A program made the translations under genes and the position numbers. DNA of 64,000 nt, taken from assembly GCF_030253575.1 (NCBI RefSeq), contig NC_080562.1, positions 28,555,852-28,619,851 of the forward strand, in the 5' to 3' direction. Positions 46,158-64,000 of this stretch are shown piece after piece; within the stretch, counting starts at the first letter, position 1, and every line of letters starts with the position of its first letter. This DNA is from Rhododendron vialii. Its lineage: Eukaryota > Streptophyta > Magnoliopsida > Ericales > Ericaceae. The notes beneath the pieces are model-generated. The model was not told where the DNA came from. It ran no database searches and saw only the letters and a program-made list of their open reading frames with translations.

Positions 46158-48155
46158 ATGTCGAACGATCGCGCCGGCGACGGGAAGGACAACGACAAGG
46201 ACAGGGCCGTCGCGAAGACGGCGGGGTTTGTGGTATTTTCCGGCATCGCAATGAGTATCCTCAAAGCCCTAAACCCTCTCAACAAGCCCAACCTCCAATG
46301 CACCCACAACAACACCAACAACGGCGATCAAACCGAACCGGTCGGCGGCGATTCGACTCAGACGGATCATAAACACCAGTCTTTCTCTCTCCAAGAACCC
46401 ACCATCAAGGTAAACCCCATTTCAAACTCACCCATCAATGACATATTAAGTGTATTTGGATGTTTAAGAAGTTCTCTTTTTCTGTTCTTTTTTGGGTTAA
46501 ACTATTTCAAACTCGTCCATCAAATTTTACTTTTCTAGTTCCGACGAGAGTAACCGTGGAAGTTAAAACCATCGGAAATAAAATTTGTATGACGGATGCA
46601 TGGCCAACTTACGCACACCTCGAGTCCCCGAATTCTGGGGTCTAAAGTTAACGATTGAGCAAACACTTCCAGTGGCCCCAAGGTTGGCCTCTGTGGTATT
46701 GAACATGCGACCTCATGGAAGACAACTATACAAACACACACTTGTTTTCTCATGTCCACTCGGTCAAACCCTTGGGGTTCTATAAAGAATCCATTTTGGG
46801 GGAAAATCACTAATATTTATACGTGTGTATGTATAACTAAGCTTTTGGCTAATTTATGGTCAGTCTATTGTTTCACATTTGATTGTGATTTTTATACTTT
46901 TTCGATTCATCTAACGGAGGCGAACCAAAAAGTGGAAACAATTAACTAGAAGCTGCAGAAGTTTGTCTGGGTTTTTAGACTTGCTTTTTGGGCATTTCAA
47001 ACACAGCCTTGTATATTTATTGAGCTTGGGGTCTTTGTTTGTTTTGGTAGAAACCCATTACTTCTGTGGAGCAAAATGTGCCGGGATCATTGCTGAGGAA
47101 GGTGGAGATTGTAAAGGGAGATACCCTTTGGGGCCTTTCTAGAAAATATGGGGTATAACTCCTTTACTTTATTTCTTTCTACTAATGTATATTTGGAAGA
47201 TTGGCTGTTTGATTAAACAAAATATAAGAGGTAATTTATTGGGACCAGTGGACATCTGGGATCCTTATCATGAAGGATATGAAACCAATCTTATTAATTT
47301 GTTATTTGAATTATCATGAAACAGCTCTCATACTCACTTCTTCTTTTTTTTTGAACAGTGAAAAAAGGAAATTTATTAATCTTTGGAATGAAATTAAAGA
47401 CCAAAAGGCAACAAGGAAAAAAGCAACAAGTGCCTATCCGAGACCTAATCCCTTGATGGGCAAGATGCTAACCAAGGAGATACCCCAAGGGCCAAAGCCC
47501 AGCACCTAAGAGGCCTAAAAGCCCAGATAAAACAATAAGCACGAGTGGGACGCAGCCCAAACACCCAAAAAAGGCCTGAAAGACCGAATGCACATATAAG
47601 CCCAAAAAACCAATACCCTAGCCCAACTACAGCCGCACTCCCCAGCCGCTGACCAAAACCCGCCAGCCAGCCACAACCCCAGGCATCCACAACCCAACCA
47701 GAAATTCACCAGCACACCCAACCGCACTGGGAGAAACAAAACACACCAGATCCGAAAACAGGAGAGCTATGCCACCGCGAAACTCTCATACTCACTATTG
47801 ACATTTTGTTGCACATTATAAAATTTGAATTCTCGTTTTATTATAGTGTTCAAATTCATTGGTTCCATTTCCATAAATATCCAAATTAGGCCTTAGTGTT
47901 CTGATGTTTGCTTTTGGGTACTAGTTTGAATGTGGTATAGTGTTCAAATTCATTGGTTCCATTTCTATAAATATCCAAATTAGGCCTTAGTGTTCTGATG
48001 TTTGCTTTTGGGTACTAGTTTGAATGTTGTTTAATTATCTTTCTTTTATTTTTTTCTCATTCTGGCGGATTTAGGTATCTATCGAGGCAATTAAAGAAGC
48101 TAATGGGCTTACAGGGGACACTATCTATGCTGGCAAGAAACTTATTATACCCTGA
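46158..48155 (+). CDS. Small single-LysM-domain protein (3 exons, 144 aa)
   Basis: Exons 46158-46409, 47051-47152 and 48075-48155 (stop TGA) join in frame through GT-AG introns; each exon is a whole number of codons. The C-terminal 44 residues or so (about 101-144) form one complete LysM motif: VEIVKGDTLWGLSRKYGVS, then IEAIKEANGL, ending with the typical YAGKKLIIP. LysM domains bind N-acetylglucosamine polymers such as chitin or peptidoglycan. The N-terminus is polar and charged, followed by a short hydrophobic stretch at residues 20-38 (TAGFVVFSGIAMSILKAL) that could be a single membrane segment. There is no obvious cleavable signal peptide at the very N-terminus and no kinase domain. Short LysM-only proteins of this size are known in plants but their role is poorly defined. 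The leader holds a 26-nt poly(C) run and a telo-box. Intron 2 carries a LINE-like insertion and a 94-bp tandem duplication. Confidence 0.85.
47339..47782 (-). mobile_element. LINE-like (non-LTR) 3' end inserted in intron 2 of the LysM gene
   Basis: A 444-bp insertion is flanked by a perfect 14-bp duplication CTCTCATACTCACT (47325-47338 and 47783-47796). On the minus strand it ends in an A-rich tail (plus-strand poly-T at 47345-47353). A long variable target duplication plus a terminal A-tail are hallmarks of target-primed reverse transcription. The body is G/T-rich on the minus strand and non-coding, so it is either a 5'-truncated L1 tail or a SINE. Confidence 0.8.
47842..48029. repeat. 94-bp tandem duplication in LysM gene intron 2
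   Basis: The unit from TATAGTGTTCAAATTCATTG to GGTACTAGTTTGAATGT recurs after 94 bases with only one or two differences, suggesting a recent duplication. Confidence 0.9.
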
Positions 48156-48159
48156 TGTG

Positions 48160-50090
48160 ACATATTTGTACTTGTTGTTTGTCTGTAATTTTTTCTTGAT
48201 GTTAGGCTGTCAGATTAGGTCTTATGAGGGGTAAAAAAGACTTTGTCGGATTTGGAATATTGCTTTTTTTCAACCCACTGTGTTGTCCTCGAACTCATAT
48301 GATGTGGCAAAGGAAATTTGTGAACAGAGAAATGGCCCTCATTTTGTCTGGCATTGAGAGCAAGGCGTGATGTGACATACGAGCCCAAACGCTTTGTTTT
48401 CTTGGACCTATGAATGGGGATATTCCTGAACGATTGTGGTCTACATCTTATTCTGAATGATTCTGTTTTTGTGTTGGTTGGAGTTTTGCACTGTTTTATA
48501 AGGAATGCACTTGAATTTCATAGGTTATCTTTGTATACCTTACACATGTTGTCATGGTATGGGTGTTCTGATTTTTCAACTTTACGTATATAGGCTGCTC
48601 GTATCACTTCTTCTTTGTTTGATCTTCCGTGTTAGTTATTTCTTTGTATTGGATATTCAAACCAAGCAACCTTATTGTTAGGACGTGTCACTCTTAATTT
48701 TAGGGGGTTTTGTCGAAGAATAGGGAGGAGTTCCCTCCTATGGATATGGGCGAGAAGGTAGGAGAAAGCAATAGAGGCCTAGAACAGAATGGAAAATATG
48801 AGATTTAGAAAGGCAGCCATCAATTTGGCCCCAAAAAAGGGACAAACAAAAGCGAGTCTTTTCCCATTGCCACTGGTGGATACGTATCCGGTCTCCGACT
48901 GCAGATTAGTAAAAGTTATGACTATGCCTGTGTATTGAAAAGGAGAATGATCAAGAACATGCGAATTGGCATTTCTGGTGTCATTAGTTCTTCTTGCTTT
49001 CACGGCTCAAGAAAGATTTTGTTATCAACCTCGAAAACTCACCTATATTTATATATCCTTATCTAGTCTATGCAGCTTCTAGTATAGCTATATGTACTGC
49101 TATATTAGTGTGAAGTTTTTCATGAGCATCTCATGTTATCATTGCTTTTGTCGGTTTGACTGCATTGCCTGTACTCCAAGTGAACATAGAGTTTATGTCC
49201 CCTCATTATCATCATCAAATGTTAGGTTGTTTGTGGTGTGTGAATACGAGTATTGCATATCAACAAAAGAGATGGTTTCATCCTTTTGTTGAGCGTTTAG
49301 TTACTTCAACATTTTGGTACAATTTCTGGATTGGATTTGTCTGATAAGAGTAGGAAACTCTACAAGTGATAACAATTCTCTTATTATTGTTATAGCGTGT
49401 ACTTTGGATAGACTAGCAGTGCCGAGCAATTCTCTTACTATTGTTTTGCCGAGTAGCAAAGTTGAATAAGATGTTTTTTCTTGATATACAGTTTAGAGTT
49501 AGACCGGTTGGTTTTCCGGTTAAGTCGTGTAGCTATCTAGACATGTTTATTCTGCTAGACTCACACTTTCAGTGATGGTTCAATAGAACCAAGAATGCAG
49601 TCTGATGCATTTTGTAGCTGAAAAATATCTGGCCTGTTTTGTATTGGTTTCGAAAAGTTTTGAGGGTATTTCTTGCAGAAAGTAAAATAACTCGAGGAGT
49701 CTTGGGAATTAGGAATGTGTTTCAAGGTTGGGTATTTCCCTTTGTGCCTCTGTTGTTCTTGGTTGATTACCTACATGTTTTCCTATGTTGGTAGTTTCAG
49801 TTGCTGATTTTCCTTTTCCCTTTATGGGAAAAATTATTTGCCTTCACAGCTTTCCTTTCATTTTTATTGCAAAATCAAACTAAGGAAACCTACTGCCCTA
49901 CAATTTCTCTGGCTTATCTTCTTTCTTTTTCTGCCCCAAAAGTACCAAGCACCTCCTTCAACTGATTGGCGTTCTGAAATGCGACTATGAAGAGCTTGAA
50001 GAAGCTTCCTATTCGATTTGGGTTTTGAGGGTAATGAATGGAGAAAGAGAGAATTTATTAGGGACCGTGCACAAAGATTTTGAGACCCAC
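48160..50090. other. Intergenic region between the LysM gene and RPL11
   Basis: This convergent intergenic stretch is T-rich and contains the LysM gene 3' UTR at its left. A near-repeat of AGCAATTCTCTTACTATTGTT occurs at 49365-49445. No coding sequence was recognised. Confidence 0.5.
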
Positions 50091-50099
50091 AACAAACTT

Positions 50100-50231
50100 G
50101 GGAAAATGACGGCCCATGACGTCTTTTGATAATTAATATCTGCCGAGGACATGCTAAGAACATTTGTTAATGCTGAAAATGTCCTTGGCGGGTATTAATT
50201 ATTAAAACACGCCCTTAGCAGTCATTTCCCC
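50100..50231. mobile_element. Mutator-like MITE in the 3' flank of RPL11
   Basis: This 132-bp element has long inverted ends starting GGGAAAATGAC / GGGGAAATGAC (reverse complement of the right end). The flanking 9-mers AACAAACTT (50091-50099) and GACAAACTT (50232-50240) differ at one base, matching the 9-bp duplications made by Mutator-type elements. A longer direct repeat, TTTTGAGACCCACAACAAAC, also occurs on both sides. Confidence 0.65.
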
Positions 50232-50915
50232 GACAAACTTTTGAGACCCACAACAAACAAGGCCGCTGTTTCAGAATGGCTTCTTTCTTCTTTATATGTG
50301 GATATTAGAACTTGTACCGGTAGATTAAGTGACGTTCATATTTGCAAGGTGATGGCACTCCAATGCAAGAGGCTCATGCCCTTGCCCAGCGGTATCAGGA
50401 TAACTCCTGGTAGGGCTATATCTGGTTTTTTCCTAATATTAATGATATGCTCGTGTAACATCCTCAAAAAAAACTTTCTATCATTAACACAAACTGATCA
50501 AGGCCACGAAACAAACCAGCTAATCCAGAAAGACAGGTGAATAGCGAATATCAGGCACCAAAACACTACCCAACTGCTAGTTGATACTACAGAAAACTTG
50601 CTCTAAACCAAAAATCCTTGAGCTCAACTTTTTTCGCTCTGATAGCAGATTCGCATGGCAATTTTGGGGATACCAACAAGAAGATTGAAAATTTAAAGTC
50701 TTCAAAGACGAAAAGCTATTGGTCTCAACATCCATTCTGGCAAGAACTACTAATAACTGGCTCAAACACGTAAACAAGCAAATAGTACAACTGAACATAG
50801 ATCAGAAAGAACATTGAAAATAGTATTATCTCCCAGTCTACTAAAAAAGTCAGCACAACTTCCCAAAATTGAAAACTTCGAAGCTCAAAACAGCTTTTTG
50901 ATACTCAAGACCAAA

Positions 50916-54074
<3,159 letters not shown>

Positions 54075-54148
54075 GGCTGTCGGTGGGTTGATGCAGCGGC
54101 GGCAGGTAGTTCGACGGGTGGGAGAAAATGAGGAAAAGGGAAGCGAAG

Positions 54149-54157
54149 AAACCCTAA
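54149..54157 (+). promoter_or_regulatory. Telo-box in the RPL11 5' region
   Basis: AAACCCTAA lies 75 bases upstream of the RPL11 ATG, with a related ACTAGGGTTTTG at 54183-54194. Telo-boxes are a known feature of plant ribosomal protein promoters and leaders. A second telo-box (AAACCCTAAA, 46080-46089) precedes the LysM gene. Confidence 0.6.
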
Positions 54158-55324
54158 TATGGGAGAGGGACCGAGGGAGTGAACTAGGGTTTTGATCTGC
54201 TTGCTTGGTACCTAAATGACAACAATGCCCTTCTGGTTGAGTACTTTTTATCAACAAAAAAAAAAAAAAAATTACTGCTAAGAGCATCTCAACCCCTTAC
54301 TCAAATTTTGACTTAAACTCAAATTTGAATAAAAATTACCCAAATCCTTCTACACTCCTTACCCAAACCTATACCAAATTTAAGCTCATATTTGGTTAGA
54401 CTCAAACTCTTACTTAAATTTTTTAAGGCAAATTTCACAAATTTAAGTTTTTTTTGTAAAATGATTTTGGAACAAATAATTTTCGTGTAAAATATTTTTC
54501 AATGTTTGGTTCACAAATAAATTTACAATAACAAAACACAACAAAAGAAATAGGATAAGAGATGAAAAGGGAGGAACGAGAAGATATCTAATGATCTCTG
54601 TCTATACACTTCAGATGTATGTATACATATGCTCATGATTGATGAAAGGATAAAAACTAAAAAAAATTATATTTACAAAAGAGAATATCATGGTCATGGA
54701 TACTACCAGGAGCTATAGGCCGTAGATTAATTGCCATGTTTCCCTCCCTCCCTCTCTCTTTTCATTCAAGGTTAATAACCTCTCTAGAGTTTAATTTACA
54801 AGAGTGTATGAGCGAAGAAAGCGAGAGAAAAGATCGGCGTCTTATTAAAGACATTAAAGAATGACTTGTAGGCAATTTGAGAGGAAAATATTTTCAATCA
54901 TATAGGGTAAAATATTTTAATTGGGGAAATATTTTATTCCGTACATTATTTTTGCCCACCCAAATAACAAAAAATGAGTAAAATATTTTACTGAAAAACA
55001 TTTTACTCATATCAAAACAAACGGGGCTTAAGAAAATCACTGTTGTTGTTGGAGAGAGGAGATATTTTGTCGAAGAAGAGATATGAAGCATAGAGCCATA
55101 GATTCTTAATATCAACTTCGCTTTCAAACCTTTGAATACCGTTAGGTGATAGAGCCACAAGTAAAAAAAGAAAGAAAAAGAAAAAGAAAAAGAAGAGGAT
55201 CTCTACTTGGCCCATTTGGCTAAATAAGAGAGGAAAGTTTCATTTTATAGGCTTGCATCAGCATCTGCTTGGCTTCAAATTGCCATTGCAAACAATGCCT
55301 CGTCTTTTCCGACGTGGTACTAAT

Positions 55325-55835
55325 ATTAGGCATGGCAATCGGACCCGCTCCGCTCTGAATGCGCCCCGCCTCAAACGGGGCGGATTTTCCACCTCATTTT
55401 CGGGTATAGGGTCGTGGTTAAAATCCTAAAACCTGATTGGATTCGGGTAGGGTTCGGGGTGAAAGTACCCCACCGTGATTTTACCCGCCCAAAATGTATT
55501 TATATATAAAATTATACTTTTATCCTAATCTAATTATCATTATACTTAAAATTTTAATATTTTTACCCTAATATTATTATCATTATAGTAAAAAACTAGT
55601 AATAATCTTACCTTGATATTTCACCAACTAAACTACCACTTGATTTATAACTATTATTTTATTTTACTTTTCTCGTAACATTTTTTTTAATTTCTTACGG
55701 AGCGGGACGGGTAAACCCGTTTGAGGTACCCAAAAAATACCCGAGCAGAATCGGGGCGGGACTGGGTAATAATTTTCAGGCCGGAATCGGGGTACGCCAA
55801 AACCCTCCCCGCCCCGTTGTCATTCCTAGGTACTA
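55325..55835. mobile_element. GC-rich-ended non-autonomous element (TAGGxATGxCAA ends)
   Basis: The left end contains TAGGCATGGCAATCGGACCC; the right end, reversed, contains TAGGAATGACAACGGGGCGG. Both subterminal regions are full of GGGGCGGG and ACCCGxxCC motifs while the middle is AT-rich. Ends of the form TAGGGATGGCAA with CG-rich subterminals are a common plant non-autonomous transposon type, often assigned to hAT. No clean 8-bp duplication is visible. Confidence 0.45.
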
Positions 55836-56285
55836 TTCACACGCGGCTACTGATTTCTTAATTAGTCCAAATGGAACAAGCCATGATCTTCACTTCATTC
55901 TTTTAACAGTTCTCCTAATTTTAAATGGATCAATTTTTTACTTTTTAGATTACTCTTGTCATGACGATCAATAATGCCCAAAAAATTGAAGAAAAACTAA
56001 CAAATACGAAAAAAAATTGAATAAAAACAAAAAATAAGTCAATTGGCTTATTTAGTCGAACAGAGCCTTAAATAAAAATAGTTATCCTTTAAGGCTCCGT
56101 TTATTTGGACATAAAATATTTTATTTATTTTTCAGTGTTTAGTTGTTAAAATTGTCGAAAAATAATTTTTGAGGGAAAATATTTTACACCCTTGAGGTAA
56201 AATAATTTACCATGGGAAACCCGGTAAGTTGTTTTCCCTATTCCATACTGTTCTCCCACTCCGCGAGGACAACGACCGCTCCTAA

Positions 56286-56609
56286 GAGCATTTCCAATCC
56301 ACCTCTATTTCTCCAAAATAGAGGATGTATGTGACACATTGAGTGGAGATTTTGTAATTTATTTCATTTTTTCTTCACTTTTTGTATTTTTTGGGAGAAT
56401 CTTTGAGGGACCCACCGTCCTTTTTAGAGTTTGGTCCTCCAAAAGTAAATTTGGAGTACAAAATTCCTCCAAACTCTAAAAAGGACGGTGGGTTCCTCAA
56501 AAATTCTCCCAAAAAAAGTACAAAAAGTGAAGAAAAAGTGAAATAAATTACAAAATCTTCCCTTAATGTGTTACATCTATCCTCTATTTTGGATGGATTG
56601 GAGATGCTC
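56286..56609. mobile_element. Harbinger/Tourist-like MITE upstream of the aminotransferase gene
   Basis: This 324-bp foldback element has ends GAGCATTTCCAATCC and GGATTGGAGATGCTC, flanked by the trinucleotide TAA on both sides (56283-56285 and 56610-56612), as expected for PIF/Harbinger MITEs. Most of the element is inverted: the segment around CACCGTCCTTTTTAGAGTTT pairs with its complement near 56470-56500. No coding sequence. It ends about 390 bases before the aminotransferase start codon, so it may lie in or next to the promoter. Confidence 0.85.
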
Positions 56610-56954
56610 TAACAGCGGCGCGCTACATACTACTCCTACGAAGTCGTCATTGATTGACTGCATTTGTTTACCAAATCTAAAATTAACAGAACAGATAAGA
56701 CGACATTATTAATTAAATAAATCAAACCCTCAAATCCCGATTAGATTGCGTACCGATATTACCAGCCTACCCTTCTACAAACAGCCGGCGTATCACTAGC
56801 AGCCAAAATCCAAGGGCACCACCGTAATATCAACACAACCAAAGCAGACGTCAGTCATATTCTTGTTTTCTCAGACTTCCCAAGACATCGTCGTTGTAAT
56901 CCGTTATACGGAAGTAACAACAACAATTTGCACACCATTTCACTTCCTCCAAAT

Positions 56955-56956
<2 letters not shown>

Positions 56957-56988
<32 letters not shown>
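56957..56988 (+). promoter_or_regulatory. Pyrimidine (CT) patch in the aminotransferase leader
   Basis: A (CT)n run ends about ten bases before the start codon at 56999, separated by AACCAAAACC, a good plant start context (ACCATGG). CT-rich leaders near the ATG are also seen for the callose synthase-like exon and in RPL11 intron 1. Confidence 0.6.
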
Positions 56989-56998
56989 AACCAAAACC

Positions 56999-62390
<5,392 letters not shown>

Positions 62391-63888
62391 GTAGTCAATA
62401 CAAGAATACATAGAGCTCAGTGTAATAATTTAAGGGTCAGCATCTTGACTATCTCGAGAATTTTTCACCTTGCTTGGATTGACATTTTGGGAGTAACTTT
62501 TAACTCTCGGCACAGTTTTCAATAAATTTTTCTCTCTATCTCTCTCCACTCATTACCACTCCAACTCTCAAAAATAACTTTCTAAAATCTAAACCAAACA
62601 AAGTGAAAAGTTTTGGTCCTTTTAATCCAACTGAGATCAGGCAGCAGTTGTGCTCGTGCTCTGCTGCTGCTTGCCCGATCAAACAAGATATGTACTTTTT
62701 GAGGGTGGTGTTATACTTAAACATGCCTTAGATTTGTAGCAATAATTTGCTCCCTCCAAAATTGTTTTTTTCCGGAGTTCGAGGGTTTCTTGTTGTATAA
62801 GAGGATTAAAATGATGTTGAGAATATTAGTTTTGTTGCCATTTTTTTAGTAAGTTGGTAATCTTGGAATTGATGGTGGAGCCCTAGTTCTTTATGTATTA
62901 TTGTGGGGTAAGCATTTTTATATTTGTTCAGGGCAATTAAAACACAGATTTGCCCATTGTGAAAGCACAAGAATGGATTGGTTGTTTCAAAACCTGCAAG
63001 CGAAAAGTTCAAATTATGCCCAATTTGCTTTTCCTTACTTTTTTTCTCTCATGATAAGCAACCCCTCAAATCTGCATCAGGAGGGTGTTAAAAAGTTATG
63101 CTAAAACATACGAGAATATCGTCCCGTCCCGGGATCCCGGCGGTGTGAGAATTTCTACCAGTTCTTAGTTGCGTCTTCTTTCATGGTTTTTCACTGGCTG
63201 AATTAAACATCAAAGACAATTGGTATAGGGCCAAACTTCAGTTTTCCAAGCTTTTTCAACAACGTTTTCTTTGGATTGAACTTGAAGAAGGGTATACAAA
63301 GGGATGACAAAATGGCAGAGAAACGAAGAAATACTCTGCTTGGTTTTCTTTACTGTTTCCTAACTGCAGAAATTCCTACATAAAGCCTCAAATATACCAA
63401 TGCAGCCAAAATAAACCAACAGTCTGGTTAAAATGTATATGAGACCTGCCAAGTAAATACAAGAACCCATGAGAAACAGGAAACTAACATTCAGAAGCAA
63501 TTTATAACTGCGGCCGCAAGGGACTAGATAACACAAGGAGAAGCAACGCCAGATTTTAAAAAGTACAATACTACAAAAGAGCCCTTAGCTCTCCTGTTGT
63601 TCTTCAGACAACTGCCTAGCTAGACATTTGTACTCACTAGCTTTCAGAAAGCTTTGCGATCAAAACAATTTACAGCAGTGGGGAAACGAATTCCTTTTAA
63701 GCTAACATGACATAAATAGACAGAAGAATAGCCCAATTACCGGCTATGTCAAACACACGGTACCATTTTGTTGGGCAAGAAAGGGCCGGTTATGCCAAAA
63801 CCCGACTATATAACCCCGCATAGGCTCCTTTTAATTGATACGCATCAACTAGCTCAAGGTTTGATTCAACTTCATGTCAATTTTTTGT
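62391..63888. other. Convergent 3' regions of the aminotransferase gene and the right-edge gene
   Basis: The aminotransferase 3' UTR probably occupies the first few hundred bases. A short GC palindrome (GTCCCGGGATCCCGGCGG at about 63125-63142) stands out. The minus-strand gene's 3' UTR should occupy the right part. No other coding sequence was recognised. Confidence 0.5.
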
Positions 63889-64000
63889 TCACGTCCCAGC
63901 TGGATGCGGGAAGCTCAGACCGCTTTGTCGTCTGACATGCTCTGGTATCAGCCTGTTGATCAACTCAGGTGAAGCTCCGGTTAACTGCAGCCAGATGGGG
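63889..64000 (-). CDS. C-terminal end of an unidentified minus-strand gene (cut by window edge)
   Basis: The minus strand entering from the right edge reads an open frame of 36 codons before TGA at 63889-63891. It contains LTGASPELINRLIPEHVRRQ and ends SGLSFPHPAGT. Codon use and composition look genuine, and a CTGCAG acceptor-like site lies at the start, so this may be the last exon. About 500 bases of AT-rich sequence below the stop would be its 3' UTR. I do not recognise the family from this fragment. Confidence 0.5.
   Translation of the reverse strand, partial: PIWLQLTGASPELINRLIPEHVRRQSGLSFPHPAGT

Noticed and set aside
46535..46949. Overlapping 65-90-codon frames just after LysM exon 1
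   Set aside because: They lie in intron 1 of the LysM gene between well-defined splice sites and show no domain.
47270..47739. Open frames rich in Gly/Trp/Ala in LysM intron 2
   Set aside because: They fall in the LINE-like insertion tail; the composition reflects G/T-rich non-coding 3' sequence.

Overview
This window is nuclear DNA of a flowering plant, most likely a eudicot. The evidence is split genes with GT-AG introns, a plant-type mitochondrial aspartate aminotransferase, a plant ribosomal protein L11 gene, remnants of WRKY, callose synthase and pyruvate decarboxylase genes, and a dense population of plant transposon remnants (TRIM, hAT, Harbinger-like and Mutator-like MITEs, LTR, LINE and SINE pieces). 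I cannot name the species. No bacterial operon, CRISPR array, rRNA or tRNA gene was recognised.

Layout. About 1-41 kb is repeat-rich and gene-poor. It holds old mobile elements, many local duplications and several broken or isolated gene pieces, all four host-gene pieces reading on the minus strand: a pyruvate decarboxylase piece (about 4.2-4.5 kb), a group I WRKY pseudogene (27.7-28.8 kb), one exon of an IFRD-type gene (39.1 kb) and the first coding exon of a GSL8/CalS10-type callose synthase with a promoter-like upstream region (40.7-41.3 kb). A decayed Ty3-type gag lies at 9.6-10.5 kb on the plus strand. The most complete element is an 860-bp TRIM retroelement (3188-4047) with both LTRs, a primer-binding site, a polypurine tract and a perfect 5-bp target duplication.

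About 41-64 kb is the gene-bearing part. It carries a small single-LysM-domain protein (46158-48155, plus, 3 exons), 60S ribosomal protein L11 (50916-54074, minus, 5 coding exons, the first being only the ATG codon) and mitochondrial aspartate aminotransferase (56999-62390, plus, 10 exons, 431 residues). The C-terminal end of an unidentified minus-strand gene enters from the right edge (63889-64000). MITEs with clear terminal inverted repeats lie between and inside these genes. One is a 390-bp palindrome (43015-43404) whose 182-bp arms differ at only three positions.

The three complete genes are unrelated housekeeping genes (translation, amino-acid/malate-aspartate metabolism, LysM protein) and do not form a pathway or operon. 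Exon models were built by eye from splice consensus, reading-frame continuity and protein-family knowledge; no alignment or transcript evidence was available.
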